Shown: one piece after another, positions 10,651 to 20,753 of the stretch
Layout of the letters: every line of letters starts with the position of its first letter
Numbering within the stretch: the first letter of the stretch is position 1
Source of the DNA: an uncultured Lachnospiraceae bacterium
GTDB lineage: Bacteria > Bacillota > Clostridia > Lachnospirales > Lachnospiraceae
Length of the DNA stretch: 50,330 bases
Direction of reading: 5' to 3'
Assembly: GCA_947086895.1 (NCBI GenBank)
Contig: CAMUAR010000024.1
Coordinates: 1 to 50,330 of the forward strand
The notes under the pieces: generated by a model
What the model was told of the DNA's origin: nothing
What the model saw: the letters and a program-made list of their open reading frames with translations, nothing else
The model's database searches: none
Made by a program: the position numbers and the translations under genes

Positions 10651-10844
10651 AAATAAAATCCTTTCATTATGCAGCAGACTCCTCCCACTGCCCCATGCAG
10701 CAGGAGGCGTCCTGTAAATTATTTTCAAAAACACTTTTTTATGTTATAAGAAAACGGTTCGGAACAATCACTCCAAAGACACATATCCTGCCATTCCCTA
10801 TGTGCGCGAACGGATGGAAGCTCTGCTTGCAGTTTCCCTGATTT

Positions 10845-12845
10845 TTACAGCTTCGCCAATTCTTTTCGAACTTCCATCATCTGATCGCGCAGTTCTGCTG
10901 CAAGTTCAAAATTCAGTTCCGCGGCTGCTGCCTGCATTTTCTTTGCCAGCTTGCGCGCAAATTCTTCAAGTTCTTTCGCACTCATTGATTCAATCTCTTT
11001 ATTATCCACAAGGCTGACTTTCTCTTTCTCCACTTTCTTAGAGATACGAATTAAATCGCGCACTTTTTTCTTTATTGTCTGCGGTGTAATGCCATTTGCA
11101 ATATTGTACTCATTCTGGATACTGCGCCGCCGCGCGGTCTCTTCAATCGCCTTTTTCATCGAATCGGTGATTACATCCGCATACATAATTACATGCCCGT
11201 CCACATTTCTCGCCGCGCGCCCCACGGTCTGAATCAGCGATGTTTCCGATCGAAGAAATCCTTCCTTGTCCGCGTCAAGAATCGCCACCAGACTGATTTC
11301 TGGAATATCAAGTCCCTCCCGGAGCAGATTGATTCCTACAAGCACATCAAACACATCCATACGCATATCGCGTATAATCTCGGAGCGCTCCAATGTATCA
11401 ATATCCGAATGAAGATATTTCACGCGGATACCTACCTGCCGCATATAGTCCGTCAGTTCTTCTGCCATGCGCTTTGTCAGTGTTGTCACAAGTACTTTGT
11501 TCTTCTTTTTGGTTTCTTTTCGTATCTCGCCAATCAAATCGTCAATCTGTCCTTCAACTGGACGAACAAAAATCTCAGGATCCAACAGACCTGTCGGACG
11601 AATAATCTGCTCTGTCCGCATCAGCTCATGTTCCCGTTCATACACATTCGGCGTTGCAGAAACAAACAGCATCTGATTGATTTTCCCCTCAAATTCCTCA
11701 AAATTTAACGGTCTGTTGTCCTTTGCAGACGGCAGGCGGAAACCAAATTCTACAAGTGTAGTCTTTCGTGCCTGGTCTCCCGCGTACATACCGCGCACCT
11801 GCGGAATTGTAATATGAGATTCATCGACAATAATCAAAAAATCTTCTGGAAAATAATCCATCAATGTGTTTGGAGTACAGCCGGGCTGCAGCCCGGACAA
11901 ATGCATAGAATAATTCTCAATCCCCGAACAAAATCCCGTCTCGCGCATCATTTCAATATCAAAATGCGTGCGCTCTGAAATGCGTTGCGCTTCCAGAAGC
12001 TTGTCCTCGCTTTTAAAATACCGTATACGCTCCTCAAGCTCCGCTTCAATATTTTTGATTGCAGATTCCATATGCTCCGGCGAAACAACATAATGCGACG
12101 CCGGGAATATCACCAGATGTTCTAATGTACACTTAATTTCTCCTGTCAGCACATCAAATTCTGCAATGCGGTCAACTTCATCTCCAAAAAACTCAACGCG
12201 CACCGCGGTATCTTCGTTTGCAATCGGAAAAATTTCCACCACATCGCCCCGGACGCGGAACGTGCCGCGCTTAAAATCCATATCGTTGCGCGTATATTGA
12301 ATATCAATCAGCCGCCGCAGTACATCATCTCGGTCCTTTTCCATACCAGGGCGCAGCGAGAGCGTCATACTCTGATAATCGATCGGACTTCCAAGACCAT
12401 AAATACAAGAAACGCTCGCAACAATTACCACATCCCTCCGCTCGGTAAGCGCCGCAGTTGCAGAATGGCGCAGTTTATCAATCTCGTCATTGATCGCGGA
12501 ATCCTTTTCAATATAAGTATCTGTTGACGGCACATAAGCTTCCGGCTGATAATAATCATAGTAGGAGACAAAATACTCCACTGCATTTTCCGGGAAAAAT
12601 TCTTTGAACTCACCGTAGAGCTGGGCGGCAAGGGTCTTATTGTGCGCTATGACAAGTGTTGGTCGGTTCAGCCGCGCGATAATATTCGCCATTGTGAATG
12701 TTTTCCCGGAACCCGTAACCCCCAGTAAAGTCTGGAATTGGTTGCCCTCCTGAAAGCCTTTTACCAGGGCTTCAATCGCCTCTGGCTGGTCGCCTGTCGG
12801 CTGAAATTCTGAATGAAGCTTAAAACATTTTTGTTCGTTTTGCAC
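10845..12845 (-). CDS. uvrB: Excinuclease ABC subunit B
   Basis: A 666-residue UvrB, the helicase-like subunit that verifies damage and recruits UvrC. Walker A is GVTGSGKT near residue 44, followed by the beta-hairpin region ([20 protein letters not shown]) and helicase motifs DESH, VSATP and QTVGRAARN. The C-terminal UVR domain ([14 protein letters not shown]...) contacts UvrC. Translation starts at a GTG (12843-12845), with GAGGTGA 5 nt upstream. Length is normal. A long leader of about 255 nt, rich in TCGAA words, lies between the predicted promoter and the gene. Confidence 0.98.
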   Translation of the reverse strand: MQNEQKCFKLHSEFQPTGDQPEAIEALVKGFQEGNQFQTLLGVTGSGKTFTMANIIARLNRPTLVIAHNKTLAAQLYGEFKEFFPENAVEYFVSYYDYYQPEAYVPSTDTYIEKDSAINDEIDKLRHSATAALTERRDVVIVASVSCIYGLGSPIDYQSMTLSLRPGMEKDRDDVLRRLIDIQYTRNDMDFKRGTFRVRGDVVEIFPIANEDTAVRVEFFGDEVDRIAEFDVLTGEIKCTLEHLVIFPASHYVVSPEHMESAIKNIEAELEERIRYFKSEDKLLEAQRISERTHFDIEMMRETGFCSGIENYSMHLSGLQPGCTPNTLMDYFPEDFLIIVDESHITIPQVRGMYAGDQARKTTLVEFGFRLPSAKDNRPLNFEEFEGKINQMLFVSATPNVYEREHELMRTEQIIRPTGLLDPEIFVRPVEGQIDDLIGEIRKETKKKNKVLVTTLTKRMAEELTDYMRQVGIRVKYLHSDIDTLERSEIIRDMRMDVFDVLVGINLLREGLDIPEISLVAILDADKEGFLRSETSLIQTVGRAARNVDGHVIMYADVITDSMKKAIEETARRRSIQNEYNIANGITPQTIKKKVRDLIRISKKVEKEKVSLVDNKEIESMSAKELEEFARKLAKKMQAAAAELNFELAAELRDQMMEVRKELAKL

Positions 12846-12917
12846 AAAATCACCTCTAATTCATGTAGATTGGATTGAATTGCTGATGCCTTAGATATTA
12901 TCAAAAAGTTTATCCTA

Positions 12918-12938
12918 AATCGAATGTTCCATTCGATT
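12918..12938. promoter_or_regulatory. Perfect palindrome in the uvrB leader
   Basis: AATCGAATG-TTC-CATTCGATT is a 9-bp perfect dyad 73 nt upstream of the uvrB start. It is a possible operator or RNA hairpin. It does not match the standard Gram-positive LexA box CGAACnnnnGTTCG, so SOS control is not shown. More TCGAA/TTCGA words lie at about 12988, 13009, 13043 and 13103. Confidence 0.4.
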
Positions 12939-13112
12939 GACACAAAATTCGCCGAGGCGCATCTTCACTTTTCCAATAAATAGCGTTTCGACGAATTTGG
13001 GTTGCTCCGTTCGATTTCCACATCAGACAGAAAGATTTCTGTATTCGACGGAAATATTTTTCACATTAAGGGGAACGATAACTAAATCAATTAAGAAACA
13101 AAATCGAATTGT

Positions 13113-13141
13113 ATTATAACACACTCACTCGCTCTTGTCTA
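13113..13141 (-). promoter_or_regulatory. Predicted sigma-A promoter for uvrB
   Basis: On the minus strand TAGACA (13136-13141) and TATAAT (13113-13118) are separated by exactly 17 nt. Transcription would run into uvrB after a long leader. Confidence 0.6.
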
Positions 13142-13752
13142 TAGAAAACAAACATAAGTTCGTGTTTTTATATAAACATATTTACTTCTTATACTTCTCA
13201 AATTATATCAGTGAATATCAGACAGTCCTACAATTCTTATTAATTCTTACTATAAAACAGCAGTGCTTATAGTTCTTCTCCAAAAGATATTTTATCCGCA
13301 AATCGAAAGAAATCTTTTTACCACTTTGTATGCAGAGTTGACTTTTCAACCAGTGAATATAGAACACTCCATTCCATTATAATACACCGATTCAAATCTT
13401 CTTAAAAAAAGAATCGGTCATCTGAGTAAATTTTCAGGGTAACCGACTCTACTAGAACAAATTATTAAGAAACTATATTGTAAATATTTTTGCTAAAAAT
13501 ACGGTTCTCTGGTAATCAGCAATTATTATTTAAATCATAGAAACTCATATTGATTGCATTTTAAGATTGTTTGTAAGTATTTTATTGATGGCAGGTTTCT
13601 GGATGATAATAGTTATTAATTTCAATTTTCTATGATTGTTATCCATTCGAGTTCCTCTGATGTCTTTATCACAAAAAATATCGGATAATCTATTTTTTAT
13701 ATGAAGTTTGTTGACTTCAAATCCTGCAGTTTATTATTTAACAATATAGTAC
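13142..13752. other. Intergenic region downstream of the HipA-like gene
   Basis: No gene. A perfect 8-bp inverted repeat ACCGATTC/GAATCGGT (13386-13418) could end the hipA-like transcript. Its loop is T-rich on the minus strand, but the tail is not a clean T run. Confidence 0.4.
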
Positions 13753-14934
13753 TTATCCCTTATACTTGTAAGACCATAGATCTGCACCGTTCTGGAAATC
13801 CACGAAATACTTTATCTTTTTCCTGTATGCTGTTATTATTCTTTCAATCTCATTTTGGCTGCTTGTCACGTCTTTTGACAGAATACGATACATATAATTA
13901 TCATCTGGCAGCAACTCTGGATTTACAAGCCCTCTGTTTGTCACATATCTCAAAAGTTCAACTTCTTTGTTTAAAAATGAAGTTACTTGTATTTTTAAAA
14001 GGGCTTTATCTACAGGTACATAAGAAGAGTTATAGAATAATGAATTTCCGCTGTCGAACAATGGAGCCATCCCAATCCACCTTAAATTATTACTGTCCCT
14101 TATAATACCAAAATTATTTAGATGTCTGTCTTGATTTGTTATTATAAAGTCTGTCATTATCTGATATTCAAGAAACGCTCTTACATCTATCCCTTGCTTA
14201 TAACATAACATTATAAACCATTCATAATACGAAATATCATTTGGCTTTTTTGCTGAATTAACTATGTCTATTGCTGATATGAATTCTGTTTCTGTACTAG
14301 TAAAGCAAGGACACTCGCAACCTATAACCATCTGACCTTCCGTCGAAATTTTTATAAGTGTATACGGTAAAAAATTATATATTCCCTGACTTCCATGCAA
14401 TTCTGTAGCGATCACTTCACACAAACTTTGCCTGCATCCCCTGCCGTAATTGCCTTTCACAAGTCTGCGCACTCCATTCTGATCTATTATCCATTTCTTC
14501 TTTAAATCCCCCTTTAGGGAAACACTTGGAACAAAGTTTGTCTTTCCGACGATCTCTTCCATATCATCGACCAAATCAAGTGTGAAAACAGATCTGAAAT
14601 TGTTCGTATATGGATTTACTGTTTCCCATGTATTTGCATCATTGATATTTTTTATCCAATAGTGATCTGTAAGTGAAATACCATTGTTAAGTAACATTAA
14701 ATCAAACGTATCATAGTTTCCTATTTTTGTTAAATCCTGCTTAATACTTTGCCTGGAAATCGGAATTCCTCTGTTTTTTACCCATTTCTTAAGTTCATCC
14801 AGATTGCTGATCCCCACTGGTACAAGACTATTTGACAACTCGTTATTACCAATACCAGCTTTTAATACTTGTCCAGCACTGTCGATATCCAACATAGCAA
14901 CTTTTGTGTTTTCATGCATTAAATAATATCTCAT
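13753..14934 (-). CDS. HipA-like serine/threonine kinase domain protein
   Basis: A 393-residue protein with a HipA-type kinase core. The catalytic loop TNQDRHLNNFG (Asp about 269) and the metal-binding APLFDSGNS (Asp about 294) are both present, as is a lysine-containing segment near residues 155-165. HipA kinases phosphorylate cellular targets such as aminoacyl-tRNA synthetases and act as toxins, with others in defence. The usual HTH antitoxin HipB is absent; instead a small acidic protein lies 14 nt upstream. Both genes carry the identical ribosome site GGAGGTGTT just before the ATG. The toxin role is inferred from the fold. Confidence 0.75.
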   Translation of the reverse strand: MRYYLMHENTKVAMLDIDSAGQVLKAGIGNNELSNSLVPVGISNLDELKKWVKNRGIPISRQSIKQDLTKIGNYDTFDLMLLNNGISLTDHYWIKNINDANTWETVNPYTNNFRSVFTLDLVDDMEEIVGKTNFVPSVSLKGDLKKKWIIDQNGVRRLVKGNYGRGCRQSLCEVIATELHGSQGIYNFLPYTLIKISTEGQMVIGCECPCFTSTETEFISAIDIVNSAKKPNDISYYEWFIMLCYKQGIDVRAFLEYQIMTDFIITNQDRHLNNFGIIRDSNNLRWIGMAPLFDSGNSLFYNSSYVPVDKALLKIQVTSFLNKEVELLRYVTNRGLVNPELLPDDNYMYRILSKDVTSSQNEIERIITAYRKKIKYFVDFQNGADLWSYKYKG

Positions 14935-14948
14935 AACACCTCCATCCG

Positions 14949-15197
14949 TTACCCCATTGTTTCTAACGCCTTCAGGAACTCTTCATCAGGGTAATTTTCA
15001 GATTCCCAATCTTCAACTGCAAATTGAACAAACATCTCCAATGCCCATTTTTCATCTTTAATATTATTCCATACCCTATTATTATGATGTTCTATAATAC
15101 TGCCATGATACTCAATATCAAACGACATATCATTACTATTCAATATTACTTTTGCTATTTCGTCGTTAAATTTTCTCTCATAAACTACAGCTTTCAT
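14949..15197 (-). CDS. Small acidic protein, partner of the HipA-like kinase
   Basis: An 82-residue protein starting MKAVVYERKFNDE. The start at 15197 has GGAGGTGTT directly before it, whereas the longer frame to 15230 lacks a site. The C-terminal half is acidic (ENYPDEEFLKALE). No helix-turn-helix is evident. It is the first gene of a two-gene operon with the HipA-like kinase and is therefore a candidate antitoxin or adaptor. I do not recognise the family. Confidence 0.7.
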   Translation of the reverse strand: MKAVVYERKFNDEIAKVILNSNDMSFDIEYHGSIIEHHNNRVWNNIKDEKWALEMFVQFAVEDWESENYPDEEFLKALETMG

Positions 15198-15307
15198 AAC
15201 ACCTCCATCATGCCATATTTCCTGCACCAATCTATCATTTGTTTTAAATGTACTTCTCCGAAAGATAAATTGCCCTTACAGAACAATCGCACAGTTCGCT
15301 AAGGAAT

Positions 15308-15597
15308 TTATCCTCCCTTCGGTCGAATGCGAATCAGCGCAGGTATAATATCTAGCGATATTATACCATATCGTTCCGATATGGTACTCTCCGAGGGATG
15401 CGCACGATTTGCTGATGTATTTGTCCTCCCTTTGGTCGGACGCAAATCGGCGCAGGTATAATATCTGGCGATATTATACCATATCGTTCCGATATGGTAC
15501 TCTCCGAGGGATGCGCACGATTTGCTGATGTATTTGTCCTCCCTTTGGTCGGACGCAAATCGGCGCGGTGTAATATCTAACGATATTATACCATGTT
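15308..15597. repeat. 113-bp tandem repeat with nested palindromes, about 2.6 copies
   Basis: Copies align at 15311, 15424 and 15537, so the period is 113 bp. Each contains GGTATAATATC-4 nt-GATATTATACC (15342-15367 in copy 1) directly fused to CCATATCG-TTC-CGATATGG (15366-15384). The second and third copies are near-identical. A minus-strand reading frame runs through the repeats, but it lacks a ribosome site and is probably an artefact of repetition. Confidence 0.85.
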
Positions 15598-15670
15598 TTT
15601 CAAAATGCTCAAAGCAAAACCTCAAAACCTTGCTGCGCTGTGGTGTCTTATTACAAAATTCTGTAATAAG
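15582..15670 (+). repeat. Dispersed palindromic repeat, copy 1
   Basis: The modules GATATTATACCATGTTTTT (15582-15600) and AAAGCAAAACC...CTTGCTGCGCTG (15611-15640) both recur in inverted orientation at 48333-48489. A perfect hairpin CTTATTACA/TGTAATAAG follows at 15647-15670. Confidence 0.7.
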
Positions 15671-16151
15671 CCTTTCTGACACATATTGGGGGATATAACC
15701 GCAATATTTCTTGAATAAATTCGATCCGTATTTTCTTTTTCTTATTCATTCCTTTCTTATATCATTTTATTTTATATACTCAATTTTTCGTTATCTATAT
15801 TAAATTAAGAATCAATTTTTCTAAGGCTTTTCCATTTCCACTAAAAATATATGACGTTCCCTCTACAATAAGCTTGTTATTTTATTTTCGATCGTATATT
15901 ATACTTTTATTCTCTTTATGCAATAATGCTTCAACTATCATATATCATAGTAAAATATCCTTTTCGATTTTGTTCGCCTTGAAAAGATTCCCATAACAAA
16001 AGGACAGCCAAAGCTGCCCCAAAATGCTTGTTCTCTTAAATAACATAAAATACTGTTTTAACTTACCTTTGAATATATGTATTCAAAATATCATTTTCAA
16101 TAATATTATCTTTTCACTTCTTTTTAGGAAAAATTGTTTTCGAAACTAGAA
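15671..16151. other. AT-rich region upstream of the BREX operon
   Basis: No gene. A short imperfect hairpin (GGACAGC/GCTGCCC) lies near 16001-16020. Confidence 0.4.
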
Positions 16152-16180
16152 TTGATTTTTAAAAGCTTCTATGATATGAT
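16152..16180 (+). promoter_or_regulatory. Predicted promoter of the BREX operon
   Basis: TTGATT (16152-16157) and TATGAT (16175-16180) are 17 nt apart and about 80 nt upstream of the first start codon. No other strong promoter was noticed in the tightly packed operon. Confidence 0.55.
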
Positions 16181-16259
16181 AAATACTAAATTGTTGCAAT
16201 CTTAACATATAGTCTTAAGTGAAAAGCAATTAAGCAATTATATAATAAGGATATTTGAT

Positions 16260-18413
16260 ATGGCGATAAGAATACCATGGGATAAACACGAAGCAGCAAT
16301 TTTATTGGACGCATGTTTAGCAGTCATTGATAACAGGCTTTCTCGTGTTGATGCTATTTCAAAAGTATCAAGGACTTTAAGAGAAAAAGCTATCAGAAAA
16401 GGATACGTAATTGATCCCGTATATCGTAACGAAAATGGGATTTCCATGCAATTGAATATAATGATGGCTCTTATCTTAGAAATTCCATCTGGATTGCATG
16501 GAGCATCAAAGTTATTTATTGATATAGTACATTTATATAAAACCAACCCTGAACAATTTCAAAAAGTATTGGAAAATGCAAAGAAAGGTGGGATTGTTAT
16601 GCCCTCAAATAAAGAGGACTTTTATAGATGGCTTGACAGTTCTGTTCATCCTTCGGATGTTTTATATATCAAAAAAGACTGTGATTTGGTTGACACATAT
16701 AGTAAAAACAATATAAAACTAAAATATTCCTTATTTGAAACGAATCAACTTGCAGATATTCAAAAGGTTATAAATGTCATTAAAAAAGATGTATTTTTCA
16801 GAGCAAAAAATGAAAGACAAATACAAAAAATTGAAAAAGCTTTAAATGAATACTTTCGTTTTATGAAAGAATTTTTATCCCACAACAAAAGTGCTTTTAC
16901 ACCCGAAGAAAAAAGAGAGAGTAAAACAAACCGTTGTGGTGATGAAGCTATTATTTCTGAGAGGAATATAAATACAAATGAAAAGGACTTTTTAGATGTT
17001 GATTTTGAGCAATATAAAAAAATTCTATCAAAAGATTATAAAAAGGGATTTCGGCTTAACGATAAATTAAGTCTCAAAAGATTTCGTATGCAATGGCAAT
17101 GTACTTTTAAAAATGAGTTACAGTATACAGATGAAGCTATATGTAAGCATATAGCACACATTACTATTCATCATGGCGATATGGCATATCTCCCTGAAGA
17201 CATGTTGAATGAAAATACCAAATGCAGATTACTTACATATATTACTACTCTCTTTTCAGAAGGCAAATCTGCCATTTATTATGAGGCTCTTTATCATAAA
17301 TTTGCTGATGATTTTGCAATCGGGAGAATAAATAATCCCGAAATGCTGAAGACTTATCTTTCGTATGTTAATGAAGGAAATATGTATCTTCATAAAAGTT
17401 ATATAACCTCGGACAGTAATGTGGAGATTGATAATACAGACGAAGTTCGCAGTTTTTTAATCGCACAAGAAAAACCTATGCGAACGGAAAATATTATTTT
17501 TTCTATGCCACATATCTCAAAAGATAAAATACGAGAAGTGATTGCCGGAGCCAACAGTAGTGAATTTGTTCGAAACAAAAAAGGAGAATATTTTCATGCA
17601 GACATTATTAAATTCACTCAGCAAGAAATCGGTTTAATTACAGAATGGATTAGTAATTCTATTGCTGATAAAAAATATATGGGAGGTAAGGAGCTTATAG
17701 ACACTATTCAAACTAAATTACCTTCTATTATGGAGCGTTATTCCTTTCTAACATGGTTAGGTCTGCGAGATGTTCTGGCATATAAATTAAAAAATGTTTT
17801 TTCTTTTAAAGGGCAAATTATTAGTGCTTATGGTGAAGATTTATCAATGTCTGATATTTTTGCAAACTTTGCCAAAACACATGAACATTTCACTTTGACA
17901 CAACTTGATATGCTTAAGAGTGATTTGGATACTTCGATTTATTTTGATTCAGTATATGCCAATTCATTGCGTATAAACAAAAATGATTTTGTTTCTGTGG
18001 ATCAGGCAAGATTTGATATTGATGCTACAGATATCGTAATAGGGCAATTTTGTTGTGACGATTTCATAAGTATAAAGGAGATTTCTTTATTTGGAGGTTT
18101 CCCTAATGCATATTTCCCTTGGAATCAATTTCTATTACAGCATTATGTCGCAAACTATAGTAAGAAATACAAATTAATTCATACTGGATTTACAGCTACA
18201 AAACCTGTTGGAGCAATTGTAAAAAGAGATTCTCAGATAAATAGATTTGATGATGTTATTATAAGAGTGCTAGCTGAAAGTAAAATTCCTCTCAACGTCA
18301 ATGATGCATTACAATATTTATATGATACTGGATATATTTCTCGTCGGAGTTACAACTCACTTGACACAGTTCTTGTTAAGGCAAACCAGTACAGAAAAAA
18401 TAAAGGAGAATAA
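16260..18413 (+). CDS. Large protein of unknown function, first gene of the BREX type 4 operon
   Basis: A 717-residue protein without recognisable nuclease, helicase or methyltransferase motifs. Residues 1-110 (PWDKHEAAILLDACL...SRVDAISKVSRTLREKA...NGISMQL) resemble an N-terminal module I recall from other Bacillota proteins of defence loci, possibly Myb/SANT-like and DNA-binding. The middle and C-terminal parts contain segments that look like winged helices (about 390-450 and 460-550). AAGGA lies 8 nt before the ATG, and the stop is 6 nt from brxP. Position suggests a regulatory or target-recognition role. It is not one of the four BREX type 4 components I know. Confidence 0.75.
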   Translation: MAIRIPWDKHEAAILLDACLAVIDNRLSRVDAISKVSRTLREKAIRKGYVIDPVYRNENGISMQLNIMMALILEIPSGLHGASKLFIDIVHLYKTNPEQFQKVLENAKKGGIVMPSNKEDFYRWLDSSVHPSDVLYIKKDCDLVDTYSKNNIKLKYSLFETNQLADIQKVINVIKKDVFFRAKNERQIQKIEKALNEYFRFMKEFLSHNKSAFTPEEKRESKTNRCGDEAIISERNINTNEKDFLDVDFEQYKKILSKDYKKGFRLNDKLSLKRFRMQWQCTFKNELQYTDEAICKHIAHITIHHGDMAYLPEDMLNENTKCRLLTYITTLFSEGKSAIYYEALYHKFADDFAIGRINNPEMLKTYLSYVNEGNMYLHKSYITSDSNVEIDNTDEVRSFLIAQEKPMRTENIIFSMPHISKDKIREVIAGANSSEFVRNKKGEYFHADIIKFTQQEIGLITEWISNSIADKKYMGGKELIDTIQTKLPSIMERYSFLTWLGLRDVLAYKLKNVFSFKGQIISAYGEDLSMSDIFANFAKTHEHFTLTQLDMLKSDLDTSIYFDSVYANSLRINKNDFVSVDQARFDIDATDIVIGQFCCDDFISIKEISLFGGFPNAYFPWNQFLLQHYVANYSKKYKLIHTGFTATKPVGAIVKRDSQINRFDDVIIRVLAESKIPLNVNDALQYLYDTGYISRRSYNSLDTVLVKANQYRKNKGE

Positions 18414-18419
18414 TATACT

Positions 18420-20741
18420 ATGTACTCTTATGATTACGATACCGAAACAGGTGGTATAATACTTAACTCGTCTCCATTACAATTCAGTAAAGAACCAAGA
18501 CCTGTTTATTATAAAGAATTGGATATACTTGGTTTTGATCAGCATTGGAATTATGAAAAGAATGATGCTTATCCATATATGTGGGCAGAAGCAAACAATT
18601 ATTACTATCGTGGTCGCAAGGTGGCACAAACCAAAGGGGGTTCTTGTTATACAGCCCCGGAAATTATAATTTTAGAAGAACCTGAACCAGACAATGCCCC
18701 TCTTCGATTTGTTGATATTCCGACAATGATTGAAAGGAATCGTGAACTTTTAGAGGGCTTGGTTCAAGATACCATCAAAAAGGTTTACAATACCTATTGT
18801 GCTTATGACAAAAAAGTTGATGTTTTTTATGTGGCATTTAGCGGTGGTAAAGATAGCATCGTCACTCTTGATATTGTACAAAGAGCATTACCCCATAACG
18901 ATTTTATGGTTTTGTTTGGTGACACAGGGATGGAATTTCCAGATACATACTCTACGGTGGAAAAAATAAAACTATTTTGCTTTCAAAATAATATTACATT
19001 TATAAAGGCGAACTCAACATATTCCCCTGAATATACATGGAGGCAATTTGGACCACCATCTAAAACATCAAGGTGGTGTTGTAACGTACACAAAACAGTT
19101 CCACAAATATTGGCATTAAGAAAATACACTAAGAAATCTAATTTTACTGGTATGGCTTTTATTGGAATAAGAGCAAGTGAAAGTGTATCAAGGAATGAAT
19201 ATGATTATGTTAGTTTGGGTGAAAAGCATAAAGGACAATATAGTTGCAATCCTATTTTAGAGTGGAATTCAGCCGAACTCTTTTGCTACATATACTCAGA
19301 AAAACTAATTATAAATGAAGCATATAAAAAGGGAAATAATCGAGCAGGTTGCCTCGTATGCCCAAATGTTTCTGAAAAAAATGCATTTTTCCGAAATATA
19401 TGTTATCCATCTGAAGTAAATTCATTTATGAATTTGATAACTGATTTGTATAAGGACTGTTATCCATCTTCTGTTAAAATGAAGGAATTTATGGAACATA
19501 CTGGATGGAAAGCTCGTATGAATGGAAGGGACATATCAATAAACATTTCTTGCAGTGAAATATCAACTAATGAAGAGTACATAATTAAAGTACGAAATCC
19601 AAAAACTGACTGGAAAGAATGGATAAAAACTATTGGTGTTCTTTTAACGGATTCATCTCCTTATCATATATCTTATAGGCAAAAAGAATATGAATTCAAA
19701 CTCAATCCTTCTTCCGAAGGAGGTTATGATGTATTTATAGAGAATCATTTAGCTAAATCGGATCCAGTTTTTGTAAAATTACTAAAAAATGTATTTCATA
19801 AAGCGGGCTGCTGTATTGGATGTCAAGAATGTGAGGCAGATTGTCATAATGGTTATATAAAAATGAAAAATGGCAACATCACTATAAGTGATTTATGTAA
19901 TCATTGTTCCCAATGCCATAAAATTGACAGAGGTTGTTTAATATATAAATCATTGGAACTACCCAAAGGAGGTTCAAAAATGGAAAACCAAAGTTTAAAC
20001 CGCTACTCTACTCATGCTCCTAAAATAGAGTGGATAAAGCAATATTTCTCTTTTAAAGACGAATTTTCAACAAACAACGATCTTGGTTCCCAAATGATAA
20101 GTTTTTTTAAAAAATTCCTTCGTGATGCAAATATGATGGATGGAGATTTATTTAGTGAAAGTGCTAAATTAGTTAATAATATCGGATTAGACAAGCCTAT
20201 TAGCTGGGGTCTTATGCTTGCTAACTTAGCCTATTCTCCACAAATCAATTGGTTTATTAAAAATATTAAAATAAACGAAACCACACACAAAGATTATATT
20301 ATTTCAATAATTGTTGATACTGGTGCGAAAGAAAGAGCCGCAAGTGATATATTTAGATCATTGTCACGATTCGTCGAATTACCATTTAGTGAAGTTGGTA
20401 TGGGATATTCTATTAAAGAAAAAAATAAACCTATAGCTATCTGTCGTACTCCTTGGCAAGATCCCGATCCTCGTGTAATCCTTTACTCTCTCTTCAAATT
20501 TGCAGAGACTTGTGGTGATTATTATCAGTTTACGTTAAGCAGACTACTTAATCATGATATTGACAGCGATGGGGTAAGTCCTACACAGATTTTTGGACTT
20601 GATAGAGAGCAGATGGAAAAAATTTTAACAAGTCTCTCCATCAACTATCCTGAATTCATCAATGCTTCATTTACACACGATCTTGATAACATCACGCTTC
20701 GCAGCGATAAATCTGCTGAAGATGTATTATCGTTGTTTTAA
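18420..20741 (+). CDS. brxP: BREX type 4 PAPS-reductase-family protein BrxP
   Basis: A 773-residue ATP-pyrophosphatase of the PAPS reductase/DndC superfamily. The PP-loop SGGKDS is at residues 141-146. A CC pair (220-221) and CxxC (311-314) form the [4Fe-4S] signature CC...CxxC of this superfamily. A ferredoxin-like cysteine cluster (about 464-505) follows, and the C-terminal 250 residues resemble DUF4007. DndC uses such a core to place sulfur on the DNA backbone, and BrxP replaces the methyltransferase in BREX type 4. The stop is 12 nt before brxC. Sulfur-based DNA modification by this protein is inference from the fold and from the desulfurase in the same operon. Confidence 0.85.
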   Translation: MYSYDYDTETGGIILNSSPLQFSKEPRPVYYKELDILGFDQHWNYEKNDAYPYMWAEANNYYYRGRKVAQTKGGSCYTAPEIIILEEPEPDNAPLRFVDIPTMIERNRELLEGLVQDTIKKVYNTYCAYDKKVDVFYVAFSGGKDSIVTLDIVQRALPHNDFMVLFGDTGMEFPDTYSTVEKIKLFCFQNNITFIKANSTYSPEYTWRQFGPPSKTSRWCCNVHKTVPQILALRKYTKKSNFTGMAFIGIRASESVSRNEYDYVSLGEKHKGQYSCNPILEWNSAELFCYIYSEKLIINEAYKKGNNRAGCLVCPNVSEKNAFFRNICYPSEVNSFMNLITDLYKDCYPSSVKMKEFMEHTGWKARMNGRDISINISCSEISTNEEYIIKVRNPKTDWKEWIKTIGVLLTDSSPYHISYRQKEYEFKLNPSSEGGYDVFIENHLAKSDPVFVKLLKNVFHKAGCCIGCQECEADCHNGYIKMKNGNITISDLCNHCSQCHKIDRGCLIYKSLELPKGGSKMENQSLNRYSTHAPKIEWIKQYFSFKDEFSTNNDLGSQMISFFKKFLRDANMMDGDLFSESAKLVNNIGLDKPISWGLMLANLAYSPQINWFIKNIKINETTHKDYIISIIVDTGAKERAASDIFRSLSRFVELPFSEVGMGYSIKEKNKPIAICRTPWQDPDPRVILYSLFKFAETCGDYYQFTLSRLLNHDIDSDGVSPTQIFGLDREQMEKILTSLSINYPEFINASFTHDLDNITLRSDKSAEDVLSLF

Positions 20742-20753
20742 GGAGGTATCGTT

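Noticed and set aside
15308..15682. Minus-strand 124-codon reading frame and possible CRISPR array
   Set aside because: The frame merely follows a 113-bp repeat and has no ribosome site. The repeats are contiguous with no unique spacers, so it is not CRISPR.
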